Assembly: GCF_019049285.1 (NCBI RefSeq)
Contig: NZ_JAGMUL010000064.1
Span: 1-46,378 of the forward strand
DNA from: Streptomyces sp. AC550_RSS872
Lineage (GTDB): Bacteria; Actinomycetota; Actinomycetes; Streptomycetales; Streptomycetaceae
Length of the DNA stretch: 46,378 nucleotides
Reading direction: 5' to 3'
Position 1 is the first letter of the stretch. Every line of letters begins with the position of its first letter. The position numbers and the translations under genes were made by a program. Shown here in pieces: positions 24,784-33,050 of this stretch. Under the pieces are notes generated by a model. The model saw only the letters and a list, made by a program, of their open reading frames with translations, did no database searches and was not told the DNA's origin.

Positions 24784-25078
24784 GCCGCCACAGATCCGCG
24801 CCAACCCGTGGAACACGCTGGAGTTCAGCGGACGTATTGGACTGGCGGGCGGCCGGGTGGTGGACGAAGCGGTCATCGCCTACCTGCCCGAGGGCTTCTG
24901 GCCTGCTGTACCCCGCACCGTTGACGCCGCCTCCGACGCCGCACGCCGGGAAGTCCACCTCGACATCGATCCCAAGGGCCAGATCACCTTGCGAGTCCAG
25001 GACGGCGGCAGCGTCGAAGCCACCTGGCTCAGCCTCGACAGCGCATCGTGCCGAATTGAGGGTGGCGATGCGGAGTAG
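24784..25078 (+). pseudogene. Phage tail-fibre-like C-terminal fragment
   Basis: About 97 residues remain: IRANPWNTLEFSGRIGLAGG, then AYLPEGFWPAVPRTVDAA, HLDIDPKGQITLRVQDGG and WLSLDSASCRIEG. A beta-rich segment with a short Leu-Pro-x-Gly-(F/Y)-x-P element is typical of the C-terminus of tail-fibre or hypothetical structural proteins carried by Streptomyces phages beside endolysins. The N-terminal part is missing. Function is inferred from pattern and from the endolysin-like fragment that follows. Confidence 0.4.
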
Positions 25079-25267
25079 TGCATTCACCCCAGCGGCGAAC
25101 GCAGCGGTCACCTCCGTCGGGCTCTCCAAGGCTGTCTTGGCATCGCCAGTCGGATGCCGAGGTCACCGAGCCATCCCACGCTCGACTGCCATCCTCCGAG
25201 GGACCGGCCCCGCATCAGCAGGGCCCGGCCGACTGCCATACGGCGCAGGCGAGAAGGCGAAGCGAGC

Positions 25268-25393
25268 GTGGCAACTCCGTTGAGCGCGGACAGGTTCCTG
25301 TCCGCGCTGAAGCACGCGGGCCTCGGCGTCGTCGAGCACGGCAAGTGGCGCACCCAACCGCAAAACCCACGGCATGTGGCGGGGGGAGCATGA
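25268..25393 (+). pseudogene. Endolysin (N-acetylmuramoyl-L-alanine amidase) N-terminal fragment
   Basis: The peptide starting at GTG 25268 reads VATPLSADRFLSALKHAGLG then VVEHGKWRT. This resembles the first 30 residues of phage-type amidases of Streptomyces, which continue into an amidase_2 domain with HHTV. Here the similarity stops at WRT, and the frame closes at 25393 where transposase sequence begins. The catalytic domain is lost. Confidence 0.5.
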
Positions 25394-25625
25394 GAGAAGG
25401 GCGACCGAGTCCGACCGACCTGGACGTCGGAACCCTCGCGGGAGCGCGCGCGGTGGTGGAGTCGATGCTGACCAGGGACAGATCCACCTCACCCCTCTTC
25501 GTGGCCGCCGCGATCAGGCTCTCCAGCAGGGCCTCGAAGACGCCGCCGTCACGCCACTGCCGGAAACAGTTGTGGACGGTCGACCAGGCGCGTCGAGCTC
25601 GGACGACAGCCTGAGCCTGCAGATG
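25394..25625 (-). pseudogene. IS5-family transposase fragment
   Basis: On the minus strand the frame reads WSTVHNCFRQWRDGGVFEAL, then ESLIAAATKRGEVDLSLVSI and DSTTARAPAR. This is the zone between the N-terminal HTH and the first catalytic Asp (the D of SIDST) in IS5-family transposases. Neither terminus is present. Confidence 0.7.
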
Positions 25626-25644
25626 AATCGCAGCACGTATGAGG

Positions 25645-25956
25645 TCATTGGCGCGTAGTAGCGCCGTGGGTGGCCTCGTCCGCGCTATGCGTGATGCTCT
25701 GGCAGCGGCGCTCGTGTTCGTCGTCCCAGACCTTCAGCAGGATGTGATGGTCGGCACCGCAGGCGCGGGCGAAGCGGATGGTCAGGCATCGGCTGGGAAA
25801 GCGGCTGCCGGACAGGACGGCGGCGACGCGTGCTGGATCCGCCCCGATGCGGCGGACGAGTTCCTCGGTGGTCAGTCCGCTCTGACGCTGGATCTGCACC
25901 ATGACCAGGCCGATGTGGGTCGTGTGGAATAAGGACGTGCGCGGTGTTTGATGCAT
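25645..25956 (-). CDS. Small HTH-type protein
   Basis: This is a 103-residue protein from ATG 25956 with GGGGG about 8 nt upstream. The middle (GLTTEELVRRIGADPARVAAVLSGSRFPSR) has the spacing of a helix-turn-helix, and the rest has no clear match. The frame remains open upstream to 26136, but that part has unlikely composition. It may be a small regulator of the island; the target is unknown. Confidence 0.5.
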   Translation of the reverse strand: MHQTPRTSLFHTTHIGLVMVQIQRQSGLTTEELVRRIGADPARVAAVLSGSRFPSRCLTIRFARACGADHHILLKVWDDEHERRCQSITHSADEATHGATTRQ

Positions 25957-26038
25957 GTGCAGGACCCCCGCGTGTGCTGGAGAGTTGGTGACTGGGCGGG
26001 TGAGGGGGTGCTGTCCGAACAGCACCCCCTCGCGGTGG

Positions 26039-26287
26039 TCAGTGGGGCTGGTCGAGGAGGCTGTGGCCGTGCCGGTGGCGGGTGAGGCGCAGGCCGAGCA
26101 GGACGAGGAATCCTGCGGTGCCCAGCCAGTGCCCATGCCCGTGCGGCTGGAGGAACAGCACCTGGCCGGCCTGCCCCAGCGCGAGTTCGAGGCAGCCGCT
26201 CAGACACGGCTCGCACACGCGGGTGCGTGCGGGGCGGGGGCGGGCGTGGCGCGGTTTACCGCGTCGTCGCCGAGGGGAGGGGTCCAT
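26039..26287 (-). CDS. Hypothetical small basic/hydrophobic protein
   Basis: An 82-residue product begins MDPSPRRRRGKPRHARPRPA, followed by a CEPCLSGC cysteine cluster, a moderately hydrophobic segment and a His/Gly-rich end. ATG at 26287 has AGGAG nearby. I do not recognise a family. Arg/Pro-rich composition can arise by chance at this G+C content, so this is a weak call supported mainly by the binding site. Confidence 0.3.
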   Translation of the reverse strand: MDPSPRRRRGKPRHARPRPARTRVCEPCLSGCLELALGQAGQVLFLQPHGHGHWLGTAGFLVLLGLRLTRHRHGHSLLDQPH

Positions 26288-26423
26288 AGCGCTCTCCTGG
26301 ATGGAGGGTTGTGGACACGGGCCCCGGCGAAGGATTCCCACATCACTGCTGCCGGGGCCTGGTGCCGCCCGGTCCTGTGGCCGAGCGCGAACGACGGTAG
26401 GAGAAACACGGCAGGCCGTCTGG

Positions 26424-26470
26424 CTGTTCGTCGCGCCGGAAGCACGCCCGCGCTCCGGCGCGACGAACAG
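26424..26470. repeat. Perfect 17-bp inverted repeat
   Basis: CTGTTCGTCGCGCCGGA at 26424-26440 is the exact reverse complement of 26454-26470, with a 13-nt loop. No U-tract follows on either side. It stands in a non-coding stretch upstream of the small gene at 26039-26287. It could be an RNA hairpin, a dyad for a regulator or the scar of an excised element. Confidence 0.6.
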
Positions 26471-26773
26471 GGTTGGGCTCGCCTGCTGCGGTCCTGAGTT
26501 GAGTGTTCGACCGCTGCGATGCGTATGAGCAGTATGTGATTCCTCTTCGCGCTGGTGAAAGGCCTGCCCCTCTGGACACGCGGACGCATGTTCGGGTGTG
26601 TTCGAATGATGCGCCGGAGTTCAGGCCGCGTTCAGTTGGTGCTCTGCCGGCGCGATGCACGCGGTTGGCGCGGGCGCGCATTTGCAGGCAGCTCAACAGT
26701 TGATTCAAGACATTGTCGCTTCAACCAGGCATATCTGCCGGAAGGGGTGGCGATCCTCCTAGCGTCGGACCGA

Positions 26774-26787
26774 AATGCAATTGCATT
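26774..26787. promoter_or_regulatory. Candidate operator AATGCAATTGCATT upstream of DUF397 gene
   Basis: This is a perfect 14-bp palindrome, AT-rich against a GC-rich background, ending 39 bp before the GTG of the DUF397 gene. The same motif with one change occurs at 27252-27265, a similar distance before the methyltransferase gene. It is a likely binding site for the neighbouring XRE regulator or a partner. Confidence 0.6.
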
Positions 26788-26826
26788 CGGGCAACGGGGT
26801 GTTCGTTCGCCGCAGGAGGTCGTCCG

Positions 26827-27060
26827 GTGGAGAAGCCGACGCGTGTACACACCAGTTCCGCAGGCAGTAGTCGACGGGGTCGGGTCGTCTGGCGGAAGAG
26901 TTCGCACAGCACGTCCAACGGGATGTGTCTGGAGGTGGCGGAACCGTCCGAGAGGCAGGTCTGGTTCCGTGACTCGAAGGCGCCTGACGGCCCCGTGATC
27001 ACTTTATCCAGGGGGGCGGCGTCTCTCTTCGCCTCCGCTGTGGGGCGCGGGGAGCTGTAG
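26827..27060 (+). CDS. DUF397 (BldB-related) small protein
   Basis: This 77-residue protein has the DUF397 pattern: VVWRKSSHSTSNGMCLEVAE, VWFRDSKAPDGPVITLS and a short tail. DUF397 proteins are partners of WhiJ-type XRE regulators in Streptomyces and are related to BldB. GTG at 26827 has AGGAGG 7 nt upstream. The cognate-type XRE regulator lies 1.1 kb downstream on the opposite strand, with a methyltransferase between them, forming a recognisable three-gene module. Confidence 0.82.
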   Translation: MEKPTRVHTSSAGSSRRGRVVWRKSSHSTSNGMCLEVAEPSERQVWFRDSKAPDGPVITLSRGAASLFASAVGRGEL

Positions 27061-27251
27061 CCGGGTCTGGAGCGGTGCCGCCCGGTCGTGAAATACGCGC
27101 CTGCAAAGGGGCGGGTCCGGGCGGCTGCCGGGCGGCCGTGGTTGCCGAAACCTGTGGTCCGTGATCACGCCCGGATGCAGAGATGCTCGGAAGCCTCACA
27201 AAGTCATTCAGTGCTCGACATTCCCGGTGACCGGCCAATAATCAGGAGCAC

Positions 27252-27265
27252 AATGCAAGTGCATT
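27252..27265. promoter_or_regulatory. Candidate operator AATGCAAGTGCATT upstream of the methyltransferase
   Basis: This differs from the palindrome at 26774-26787 at one central base. It ends 44 bp before the preferred methyltransferase ATG (27310), much like the first copy before its gene. It overlaps the alternative upstream ATG at 27253, which makes that start less likely. Confidence 0.55.
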
Positions 27266-27309
27266 CCGCCGCTGACATGGGCGGACGGTCGCGGGGCGTC
27301 GGGAGGGCC

Positions 27310-28140
27310 ATGGTGGGCGAGCAGTCCGGACCTGAGTACGGCAGGGGCACGGACTTAGGCCAGGACAAGCCGCACAGTGCGCGGATGTACGACTACTTCC
27401 TCGGCGGGAAGACCAACTACGCGGTAGACCGTGAAGCGGCCGAAACCGTCTTGCGTCTGTTTCCCGCGGCCGAGATCGCGGCCCGCGTCAACCGGGCCTT
27501 CATGCACCGTGCGGTACGGGACCTCGCCCGGCTGGGGGTGCGCCAGTTCATCGATGTGGGCACCGGGATACCGATGTCACCCAATCTGCACGAGGTCGCC
27601 CAGAGCGTCGCGCCGGAGTGCCGGGTTGCCTACGTGGACAACGACCCAATCGTGCTCGTCTACGCTGACGCCCTTCTCGATGGCACTGCCGAGGGCGAGA
27701 CCTGCTGCGTTCAGGCCGACGCGACCGAGCCGGCTGCTGTCATCGACGCGGTCAGGAGCGAGGGCATCATCGACTTCGGGAAGCCGGTCGCGCTGAGCCT
27801 GCACGCCCTGTTTGAGTACGTCACCGACGATCACGAGCCCTACCGCATCGTCCGCCGCCTCATGCAGGAGCTGCCCTCGGGCTCGTACCTGAGTCTGTCG
27901 CACGCCACCGGGGACTTTGTGCCGGACGCCTGGCAGTCCGTCGTCGACGTCTACACGCAAGCCGGGGCCTCCGCCCAGGTGCGCACCCGGGCTGAGGTGT
28001 TGAGGTTCTTTGAGGGGTTGGAGCTGATCGAGCCGGGCCTGGTCGTCGGGCACCGCTGGCGGCCCGAGCCGGGCAGCGGCCCGGGCCTGGTGAACGATGC
28101 GCAGGTGTCCCTCTACGTCGGCGTGGCCCGTAAACCGTGA
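27310..28140 (+). CDS. SAM-dependent methyltransferase, DUF574 (Methyltransf_19) family
   Basis: This is a 276-residue enzyme of the actinobacterial family beginning DKPHSARMYDYFLGGKTNYAVD. A Rossmann SAM site is visible at FIDVGTGIPM, with VAYVDNDPIVLVYADALL as the acidic-loop strand. The substrate is unknown; such genes often sit beside DUF397/XRE pairs. Start choice: ATG 27310 has GGGAGGG very close upstream, GTG 27313 has better spacing, and ATG 27253 is preceded by AGGAG but coincides with the palindrome. I prefer 27310-27313. Confidence 0.8.
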   Translation: MVGEQSGPEYGRGTDLGQDKPHSARMYDYFLGGKTNYAVDREAAETVLRLFPAAEIAARVNRAFMHRAVRDLARLGVRQFIDVGTGIPMSPNLHEVAQSVAPECRVAYVDNDPIVLVYADALLDGTAEGETCCVQADATEPAAVIDAVRSEGIIDFGKPVALSLHALFEYVTDDHEPYRIVRRLMQELPSGSYLSLSHATGDFVPDAWQSVVDVYTQAGASAQVRTRAEVLRFFEGLELIEPGLVVGHRWRPEPGSGPGLVNDAQVSLYVGVARKP

Positions 28141-28178
28141 CCGGCTAAACCGTGGACCGGCGAGGCAGGGGCGGCTGC

Positions 28179-29114
28179 TCAGCGGCGGTAGTGGCGCAAG
28201 AGAAGGTCACTGATCCTGCGACGGGCCTGATGGGGCGCCAGCGAGGCATGGAGCAGCGCGTCGAATGCCTTCACCCGCTGGTCGACCGCCTCGTCGTCCT
28301 CGATGATCAGACCGCCGTCGAACCCCTCCGCGTAGACGAGTGTGGGCAGCCTGCCGGCGAAGTCGAAGATCGTTGTCGGTCCCAGCTCGACGGGTAGGTT
28401 GTAGCGGCCCAGTTCGGCAAGCCGGAACTGGTAGCGCGGGTTGGCGGACAACTCGAGCAGATGCTCTAGCTGCCCGCGCATGACCTGTGCGGACCCGAAC
28501 GGCCGGAGCAGGGTGGCCTCGTCGATGATGAAGATGCCGTGCTTGTCTGCGGGTGCGGCGGCAAAGCGCGCCGTGCGTTCCTGGCGCAGCTCTGTCCGGG
28601 CATCACGTTCCTCGACGGTGCCGCTCCCTCGGTTGATCACGGCCCGCGCGTAGGCCGTGGTCTGCAGCAGGCCGTGAAGCTGCATAGGCTCGTACGACCT
28701 GATCCGCTCGGCCATGTCCTCAAAACTCACCGCGGCCTGTAGGTACTGCGGCGCCGCCCACGACCACGGCTGCCACCACGCCGCCTCCTTGGCCTCGGCG
28801 GCCAGCCCTCGCAGCCGCTCCTGCTCGACGGGGTCGCTGACGTTGTACCGCTGGAAGAGTGCGGGCAGGTCGCGGGCCGGGACGTTGAAGTACCCGCTTT
28901 CCATTCGGCTCACCTTTGAGGACGAACGGCCCAGGAAGCGGGCCACCTCGCCCTGCTTCAGGTTGAGGCCGTTGCGCAACTTGCGCAGGGCGTAGCCCAG
29001 CATCATCCGTTTGCCGGACGGCGCGGGCTCGTCCCGCAGGTACCGCACGCCACGGCCGGATTGGGGGCTCTCGTTGTTGCATGGGTCCCCGGCCCCTGCC
29101 AACTGCTGGACCAC
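28179..29114 (-). CDS. XRE-family regulator with DUF5753 (WhiJ-like)
   Basis: This is a 311-residue DNA-binding protein. The helix-turn-helix is LGYALRKLRNGLNLKQGEVA then RFLGRSSSKVSRMESG. It is followed by the DUF5753 region (SYEPMQLHGLLQTTAYARAV...RQERTARF) typical of WhiJ-type regulators that act with DUF397/BldB-like partners. GTG at 29114 is chosen because AAGGAG lies five nt upstream; a start at 29006 would lack a binding site. It converges with the methyltransferase and DUF397 genes. It may bind the AATGCA palindromes. Confidence 0.85.
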   Translation of the reverse strand: MVQQLAGAGDPCNNESPQSGRGVRYLRDEPAPSGKRMMLGYALRKLRNGLNLKQGEVARFLGRSSSKVSRMESGYFNVPARDLPALFQRYNVSDPVEQERLRGLAAEAKEAAWWQPWSWAAPQYLQAAVSFEDMAERIRSYEPMQLHGLLQTTAYARAVINRGSGTVEERDARTELRQERTARFAAAPADKHGIFIIDEATLLRPFGSAQVMRGQLEHLLELSANPRYQFRLAELGRYNLPVELGPTTIFDFAGRLPTLVYAEGFDGGLIIEDDEAVDQRVKAFDALLHASLAPHQARRRISDLLLRHYRR

Positions 29115-29563
29115 TGTTGCTCCTTGACGCTACAAACGTAGAGTAAACCTTTCGGCACTCATCGTGCACGAACTGCTCGGCTTCGGCAGCGGAATCGTAA
29201 GAAAGTCCCAACATCATTTATATGTGTGGCTCGCACCGACCCGCTCCACAAGAAAAGCGAGGGCGCACACACCGCGTCAACGTGGCGTGGGGTAGCGCGA
29301 GTTGGCGCCCACTCCGGCGCGGTGCTTCCCAGCCATCGCGCCGGAGGGCATCTCGACAGGTTGGCTGGAATGGGCGCCTGGGGCAGATCCCCGGAGGTTC
29401 CGGTGCCTTGACTGGGTAAGCCTCCACTGCGGTCGCGTTGTGGCCATACACCGAACGCTGCCGTGAGGTCGGCTGCTTTACTCCTTGCCCCGTCCCCTTG
29501 AGGGACGCATCCGCGGCGGCCCATGTCGCGAGCTTGGTGAATACGTGCTCGGCGCCAACAGAC

Positions 29564-29781
29564 CGAGCCGCGGTACTGGACGAGGTCGTGAAGGCATACG
29601 GGGCGGGTGTGCTGTCGCTGGAGACGGCTGTGCAGATGCTGTTGGATGCGGGTTGTCCGATCGAGGACGCCCCCAGGAAGCAGTGCGAATACGGGCAGAT
29701 GCCGAGCGGGAAGCCGCAGCCGGGGTGCGGAAGTTGCTGGGCCGAATGACGGGCACGCCCCAGGGGGGAGAACGTCAGTAG
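29564..29781 (+). pseudogene. Phage portal protein C-terminal remnant
   Basis: The stretch AAVLDEVVKAYGAGVLSLETAVQMLLDAG resembles the C-terminal end of actinophage portal proteins, and its continuation (RADAEREAAAGVRKLLGRMT) is found one frame over after about 29675. The N-terminal bulk is absent and a frameshift splits the rest. It marks an old prophage near the right end of the island. Confidence 0.55.
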
Positions 29782-30143
29782 GCCGATGACGCCGGCGTCA
29801 TCGCGGCGCAGGTGAGCCAACCGGGCCTACATGGTCATTAGGTCGAGCTTCCATCGCGTGCAGTGCGGGAGTGCGTCGGCAGTGTCACGATCGAGCGGCT
29901 CGTGAGGCGATGCCGCTGAGTCGGCTGCTGCGCTGGTCCCAACCCGTCGCGCTGCTGGCGCTGCTTGGGGTCGGGGGCGCGATGTCCTCTGGGGCTTCGA
30001 CGATCGCCGAGGTGGTCAGAGGACGGTGTGACGAACGTCTGAGGCATCCGATCGAGCGGGATCGAGGAGGACGCAGTCGAAGGGAACGGATGGATATGTC
30101 CGTTCCTTCGGCGACATCGCAGGTGAGACGCATCACCAAAATT
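29782..30143. other. Right edge of the island, no gene seen
   Basis: No reading frame here has a plausible start and a recognisable product. The stretch ends at the 24-bp repeat that matches the tRNA tail. Confidence 0.5.
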
Positions 30144-30167
30144 GGTTCGAGTCCCACCCGCCCCACC
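30144..30167 (+). repeat. Putative attR: second copy of the 24-bp tRNA tail
   Basis: This is an exact copy of 10364-10387 without the rest of the tRNA. Beyond it the sequence is GC-rich with a small CTCCTcccAGGAG stem and then core genes. Confidence 0.8.
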
Positions 30168-30223
30168 CAGGCTCCTCCCAGGAGAACCGTTTCTGCCTGT
30201 GCGAGCGCGAGTGCGGGGTACGG

Positions 30224-30754
30224 TCACGCCTCGTCGGTGTCGTTCGGCCAGGCGGGGCCCACGGTCACCTGGCCGAGCTCCACGCGTATCCCGGGGAGCG
30301 CCCGGTGGGCCGGGCTCGGGGAGAGCAGGGCGGTGAGGGCCCGTTGCAGGCCGTTCTCGTCGCCTTCGGGATGTTCCCCGTGCAGGCGGAAAGGCCGGGT
30401 GTCCTGGGCGAGGACCCAGCTCGGGTACCAGGCGCCGGTTCGGCGGTTCCTTAGGACCGCGACGGGGTCCACGACCGTGCAGTGGTAGGTCACCCGGACG
30501 GGGAAACGCGCCGCGGAGTCGGACGGGGCCAGGTGCCATTCGGCGAACAGCTGCACGTCGGGGCGGACGTCGACCAGGGTCACGGCGGTGGCCCGCGCCG
30601 TGTCGACGGCACCCGTCCTGTGCTCCCCGTCGATCTCGTGCACGAGGACTTCCCCCGCCCCCGCCGCCAGCGGAGCGCGCCGCTCGCGCCACGCGCTCCA
30701 CCGCAGCCGGGGCCGCAGTTCGCGGTGGCGGAGGATCGGGTACCTGGTCGTCAC
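30224..30754 (-). CDS. Conserved hypothetical protein
   Basis: This 176-residue protein begins MTTRYPILRHRELRPRLRWS. It has alternating polar and hydrophobic strands (VTLVDVRPDVQLFAEWHLAP, FPVRVTYHCTVVDPVAVLRN) that suggest a beta-rich fold, perhaps distantly like SPFH/band-7 input domains, but I cannot assign a family. It begins 13 nt after the regulator gene ends, so the two are probably co-transcribed. Confidence 0.65.
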   Translation of the reverse strand: MTTRYPILRHRELRPRLRWSAWRERRAPLAAGAGEVLVHEIDGEHRTGAVDTARATAVTLVDVRPDVQLFAEWHLAPSDSAARFPVRVTYHCTVVDPVAVLRNRRTGAWYPSWVLAQDTRPFRLHGEHPEGDENGLQRALTALLSPSPAHRALPGIRVELGQVTVGPAWPNDTDEA

Positions 30755-30767
30755 GCCGCCGCCTTCC

Positions 30768-31814
30768 TCAGTACTGGAGGGCCGTGGCCACGTCCCTGCC
30801 GATGCGCTCGACCGCCGCGAGGTCGAGACCGTAGTGGACGTAGCGGCCGTTGCGTTCCACGTGCACGAGCCCCAGGTCGCGCAGGGCGCGAAGGTGACGG
30901 GAGACCTGGGGGCGGGTCATCGACAGCCGGTCCGCGAGGTCGGCCGTGGTCATCGCCTGGCGCGCGATGAGCCGGCACAGCCGGACGCGGCGCGGATCGG
31001 TGAGCGCCAGCATGCGGCTGCGGGCCAGGGTGACCCCGATCTCGGGGGCGTCCACCGGGAAGTGGACGACCGGTGCGAGCCCCGGTTCGTCCTTCACCAG
31101 CAGGTGCGGGGCGCCGTAGCGGGTGGGGATGAGCAGGATCGGACTTCGGGCCGGGCTGATCACCGCGTGGTGCACCTTGTCGAAGACGACCCGCGACGGA
31201 CCGGCCGGCCGTGCGCTGGACGGGCTGAGCGAGAGCAGGGCGGCCTCCGGCCCCTCGTCCGCGAACCGCTGCCGCACCAGGTGCGCGGCACGGGTGAGCG
31301 CGGGCTCGGTCGTCGCCCACAGGTCGGCGAAGAAGACGCGGCGGCACAGGTCGAGGAAGGCGAGGATGTCGGTGCGCAGTTGCTCCGGGTCGCGCAGCAG
31401 GTCTTCGGCGAGGGCCGGGTGCGGTTCCGGCAGACCGTAGGCCGCCCGGCGCAGCGCGGCCGCTTGTGTCGCGTCGTGGAGCACGCGACCGAAGTCGAAG
31501 CCGCGGTAGCCGCTGGCGCAGGTGTGGGCGGTGAGTTCGGCGAACCGGTCCGTCGTCAGGTCCGGCAGGGGCGCGTCCAGCCCCGGGTAGAAGCCCCGCC
31601 AGCGCAGCGCCGTCCACAGCGGGGCGAAGCGGCGCAGGCCGGCCCGGAAGGCGGGCGGCGCGTCGCGGGTGGTCTGCTCGGCCCAGGGCGCGTGTTCGGT
31701 GTGGTGGGTGTGTTCGGTCAGGACGTGCAGGCTCGCCGCCAGTTCCGCGAGCGGCGACACGGTGACGGTGAACCGGTCGGGGGCGGCCCCTTCCAGGACG
31801 ATCACGACCGGCAT
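30768..31814 (-). CDS. DUF5937 / ArsR-type HTH transcriptional regulator
   Basis: In this 348-residue protein the N-terminal part (SPLAELAASLHVLTEHTHH...GFYPGLDAPLPD) matches the DUF5937-type sensor region. The C-terminus is an ArsR-like winged helix (ADLADRLSMTRPQVSRHLRA, DLGLVHVERNGRYVHYGL). No metal-binding cysteines are in the HTH, so it is probably not a metal sensor. It sits 27 nt after the M20 hydrolase gene, in the same operon. The start ATG at 31814 has a weak binding site. Confidence 0.8.
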   Translation of the reverse strand: MPVVIVLEGAAPDRFTVTVSPLAELAASLHVLTEHTHHTEHAPWAEQTTRDAPPAFRAGLRRFAPLWTALRWRGFYPGLDAPLPDLTTDRFAELTAHTCASGYRGFDFGRVLHDATQAAALRRAAYGLPEPHPALAEDLLRDPEQLRTDILAFLDLCRRVFFADLWATTEPALTRAAHLVRQRFADEGPEAALLSLSPSSARPAGPSRVVFDKVHHAVISPARSPILLIPTRYGAPHLLVKDEPGLAPVVHFPVDAPEIGVTLARSRMLALTDPRRVRLCRLIARQAMTTADLADRLSMTRPQVSRHLRALRDLGLVHVERNGRYVHYGLDLAAVERIGRDVATALQY

Positions 31815-31841
31815 GACGGGAAGTGTAGGGTCGCGGGCTGC

Positions 31842-33050
31842 TCACGTCAGCACCTCGGCTCCCGTGGCGACCTGTGCGAACTCCGCTCTCGCGGCCGTCA
31901 ACAGCTCCTCGTTCGTGAGCAGTTCGGCGAGGACATGGGCCAGACCGGTCGCCGCGATCTCGGTGCGGTCGTGGGCGAGGGAGGTCGCCGCCGCCTCGCG
32001 CATCGCCTCGGAGTGGGCGGGCGTGCCCGGCTCGGCGATCTGGATGTACGGGTGGATCACCGGCAGAAGCCGCGAGAGGTTGCCGATGTCGGAGGAACCG
32101 GCGGGGCTGTCCGGACCCGCGGGCCCGATGTCCAGGCCCAGTGCGCGCACCGCCTGCCCGAACCGCTCGGCGAGCACGGTGTTGTCACGGCGCTCCGCGT
32201 AGAGCGGTCCGGTCTCGGACACCTCGGCCGTGGTTCCGGTGGCCAGCGCCGCGCCCTCGGCGGCCGCGCGGACCCGCTCGACCAACGCCCCGGCCGAGGC
32301 GGCCGTACGGTCACGTACGTACAACTCCACGGCGGCGTGGGCGGGAACGACGTTCGGGGCCTGCCCGCCGTCCGTGACGACGCCGTGCAGGCGGGCGGTG
32401 GGCGGGACGAACTGCCGCAGCGCGTCGAGGGCGGTGAGGAACAGCTGGGCGGCGGCCAGTGCGCTGCGACCCTCCCACGGTGACTTCGCGGCGTGTGCGC
32501 TCACGCCGGTGAAGGCGACGCGCAGGTGCGCCGCGGCCAGCGCGTGCTGGGTGGTGAGGGAGCGGTCGGCCGGGTGGAACATCAGCGCCGCGGCCACGCC
32601 CTCGAACACTCCGGCCTCGGCCAGCCGGACCTTGCCGGCGCCGCCCATCTCCTCGCCGGGCGTGCCGATGACGGCGACCGTTCCCGGGTGCGCCGGCCAG
32701 GCCCGTACGACGGCGATCGCGGCCGCGGCGCCCCCGGCCGCGATGAGGTTGTGCCCGCAGCCGTGCCCGACGCCGGGCAGCGCGTCGTACTCCGCCAGGA
32801 CGGCGACGTACGGGCCGGGCAGGCTGCCCTCGTGCACGGCCACGAACGCGGTGTCCATCCCGCCCACCGCCTCCGTCACCGCGAAGCCGGATTCCGTGAG
32901 CCAGCGGGTCAGCGTCCGGTGGGCGTGGAACTCGGCGAACTTCAGCTCCGGCCGCGCGTGGATCGCCAGGCTCACCGCCTCCATGCGGGGGCGCAGCGCG
33001 GCGAGTTCAGCGGCCAGGGCCCCCAGCGGGGGCGGCGCGATGGTGGGCAT
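31842..33050 (-). CDS. M20-family amidohydrolase/aminoacylase
   Basis: This 402-residue cytoplasmic metallohydrolase probably removes acyl or p-aminobenzoyl groups from amino-acid amides. Metal-ligand motifs of the M20D group are present: GHGCGHN, GEEMGGAGK and, near the C-terminus, PAHSEAM. A dimerisation domain sits in the middle (LRVAFTGVSAHAAKSPWEGRS). ATG at 33050 is preferred; upstream codons to 33446 look non-coding. Substrate class is inferred from the family. Confidence 0.88.
   Translation of the reverse strand: MPTIAPPPLGALAAELAALRPRMEAVSLAIHARPELKFAEFHAHRTLTRWLTESGFAVTEAVGGMDTAFVAVHEGSLPGPYVAVLAEYDALPGVGHGCGHNLIAAGGAAAAIAVVRAWPAHPGTVAVIGTPGEEMGGAGKVRLAEAGVFEGVAAALMFHPADRSLTTQHALAAAHLRVAFTGVSAHAAKSPWEGRSALAAAQLFLTALDALRQFVPPTARLHGVVTDGGQAPNVVPAHAAVELYVRDRTAASAGALVERVRAAAEGAALATGTTAEVSETGPLYAERRDNTVLAERFGQAVRALGLDIGPAGPDSPAGSSDIGNLSRLLPVIHPYIQIAEPGTPAHSEAMREAAATSLAHDRTEIAATGLAHVLAELLTNEELLTAARAEFAQVATGAEVLT

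Larger units (their letters stand above)
10364..30167. mobile_element. tRNA-integrated genomic island, about 19.8 kb, composite
   Basis: The boundaries are the 24-bp direct repeats at 10364-10387 and 30144-30167. The content is strongly accessory: a diterpenoid biosynthetic operon, three transposase remnants of different families, phage portal, tail-fibre-like and endolysin fragments, and a WhiJ/BldB-like module. Flanking genes (dnaG-hrdA region; M20 hydrolase operon) look core. No integrase or excisionase was found, so the element appears immobile. A second nested repeat pair suggests more than one integration event at the locus. Confidence 0.72.

Noticed and set aside
10364..30167. An integrase or excisionase gene of the island
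   Set aside because: None of the frames shows a tyrosine (RHRY) or serine recombinase pattern. The integrase seems lost or never present in this arrangement.
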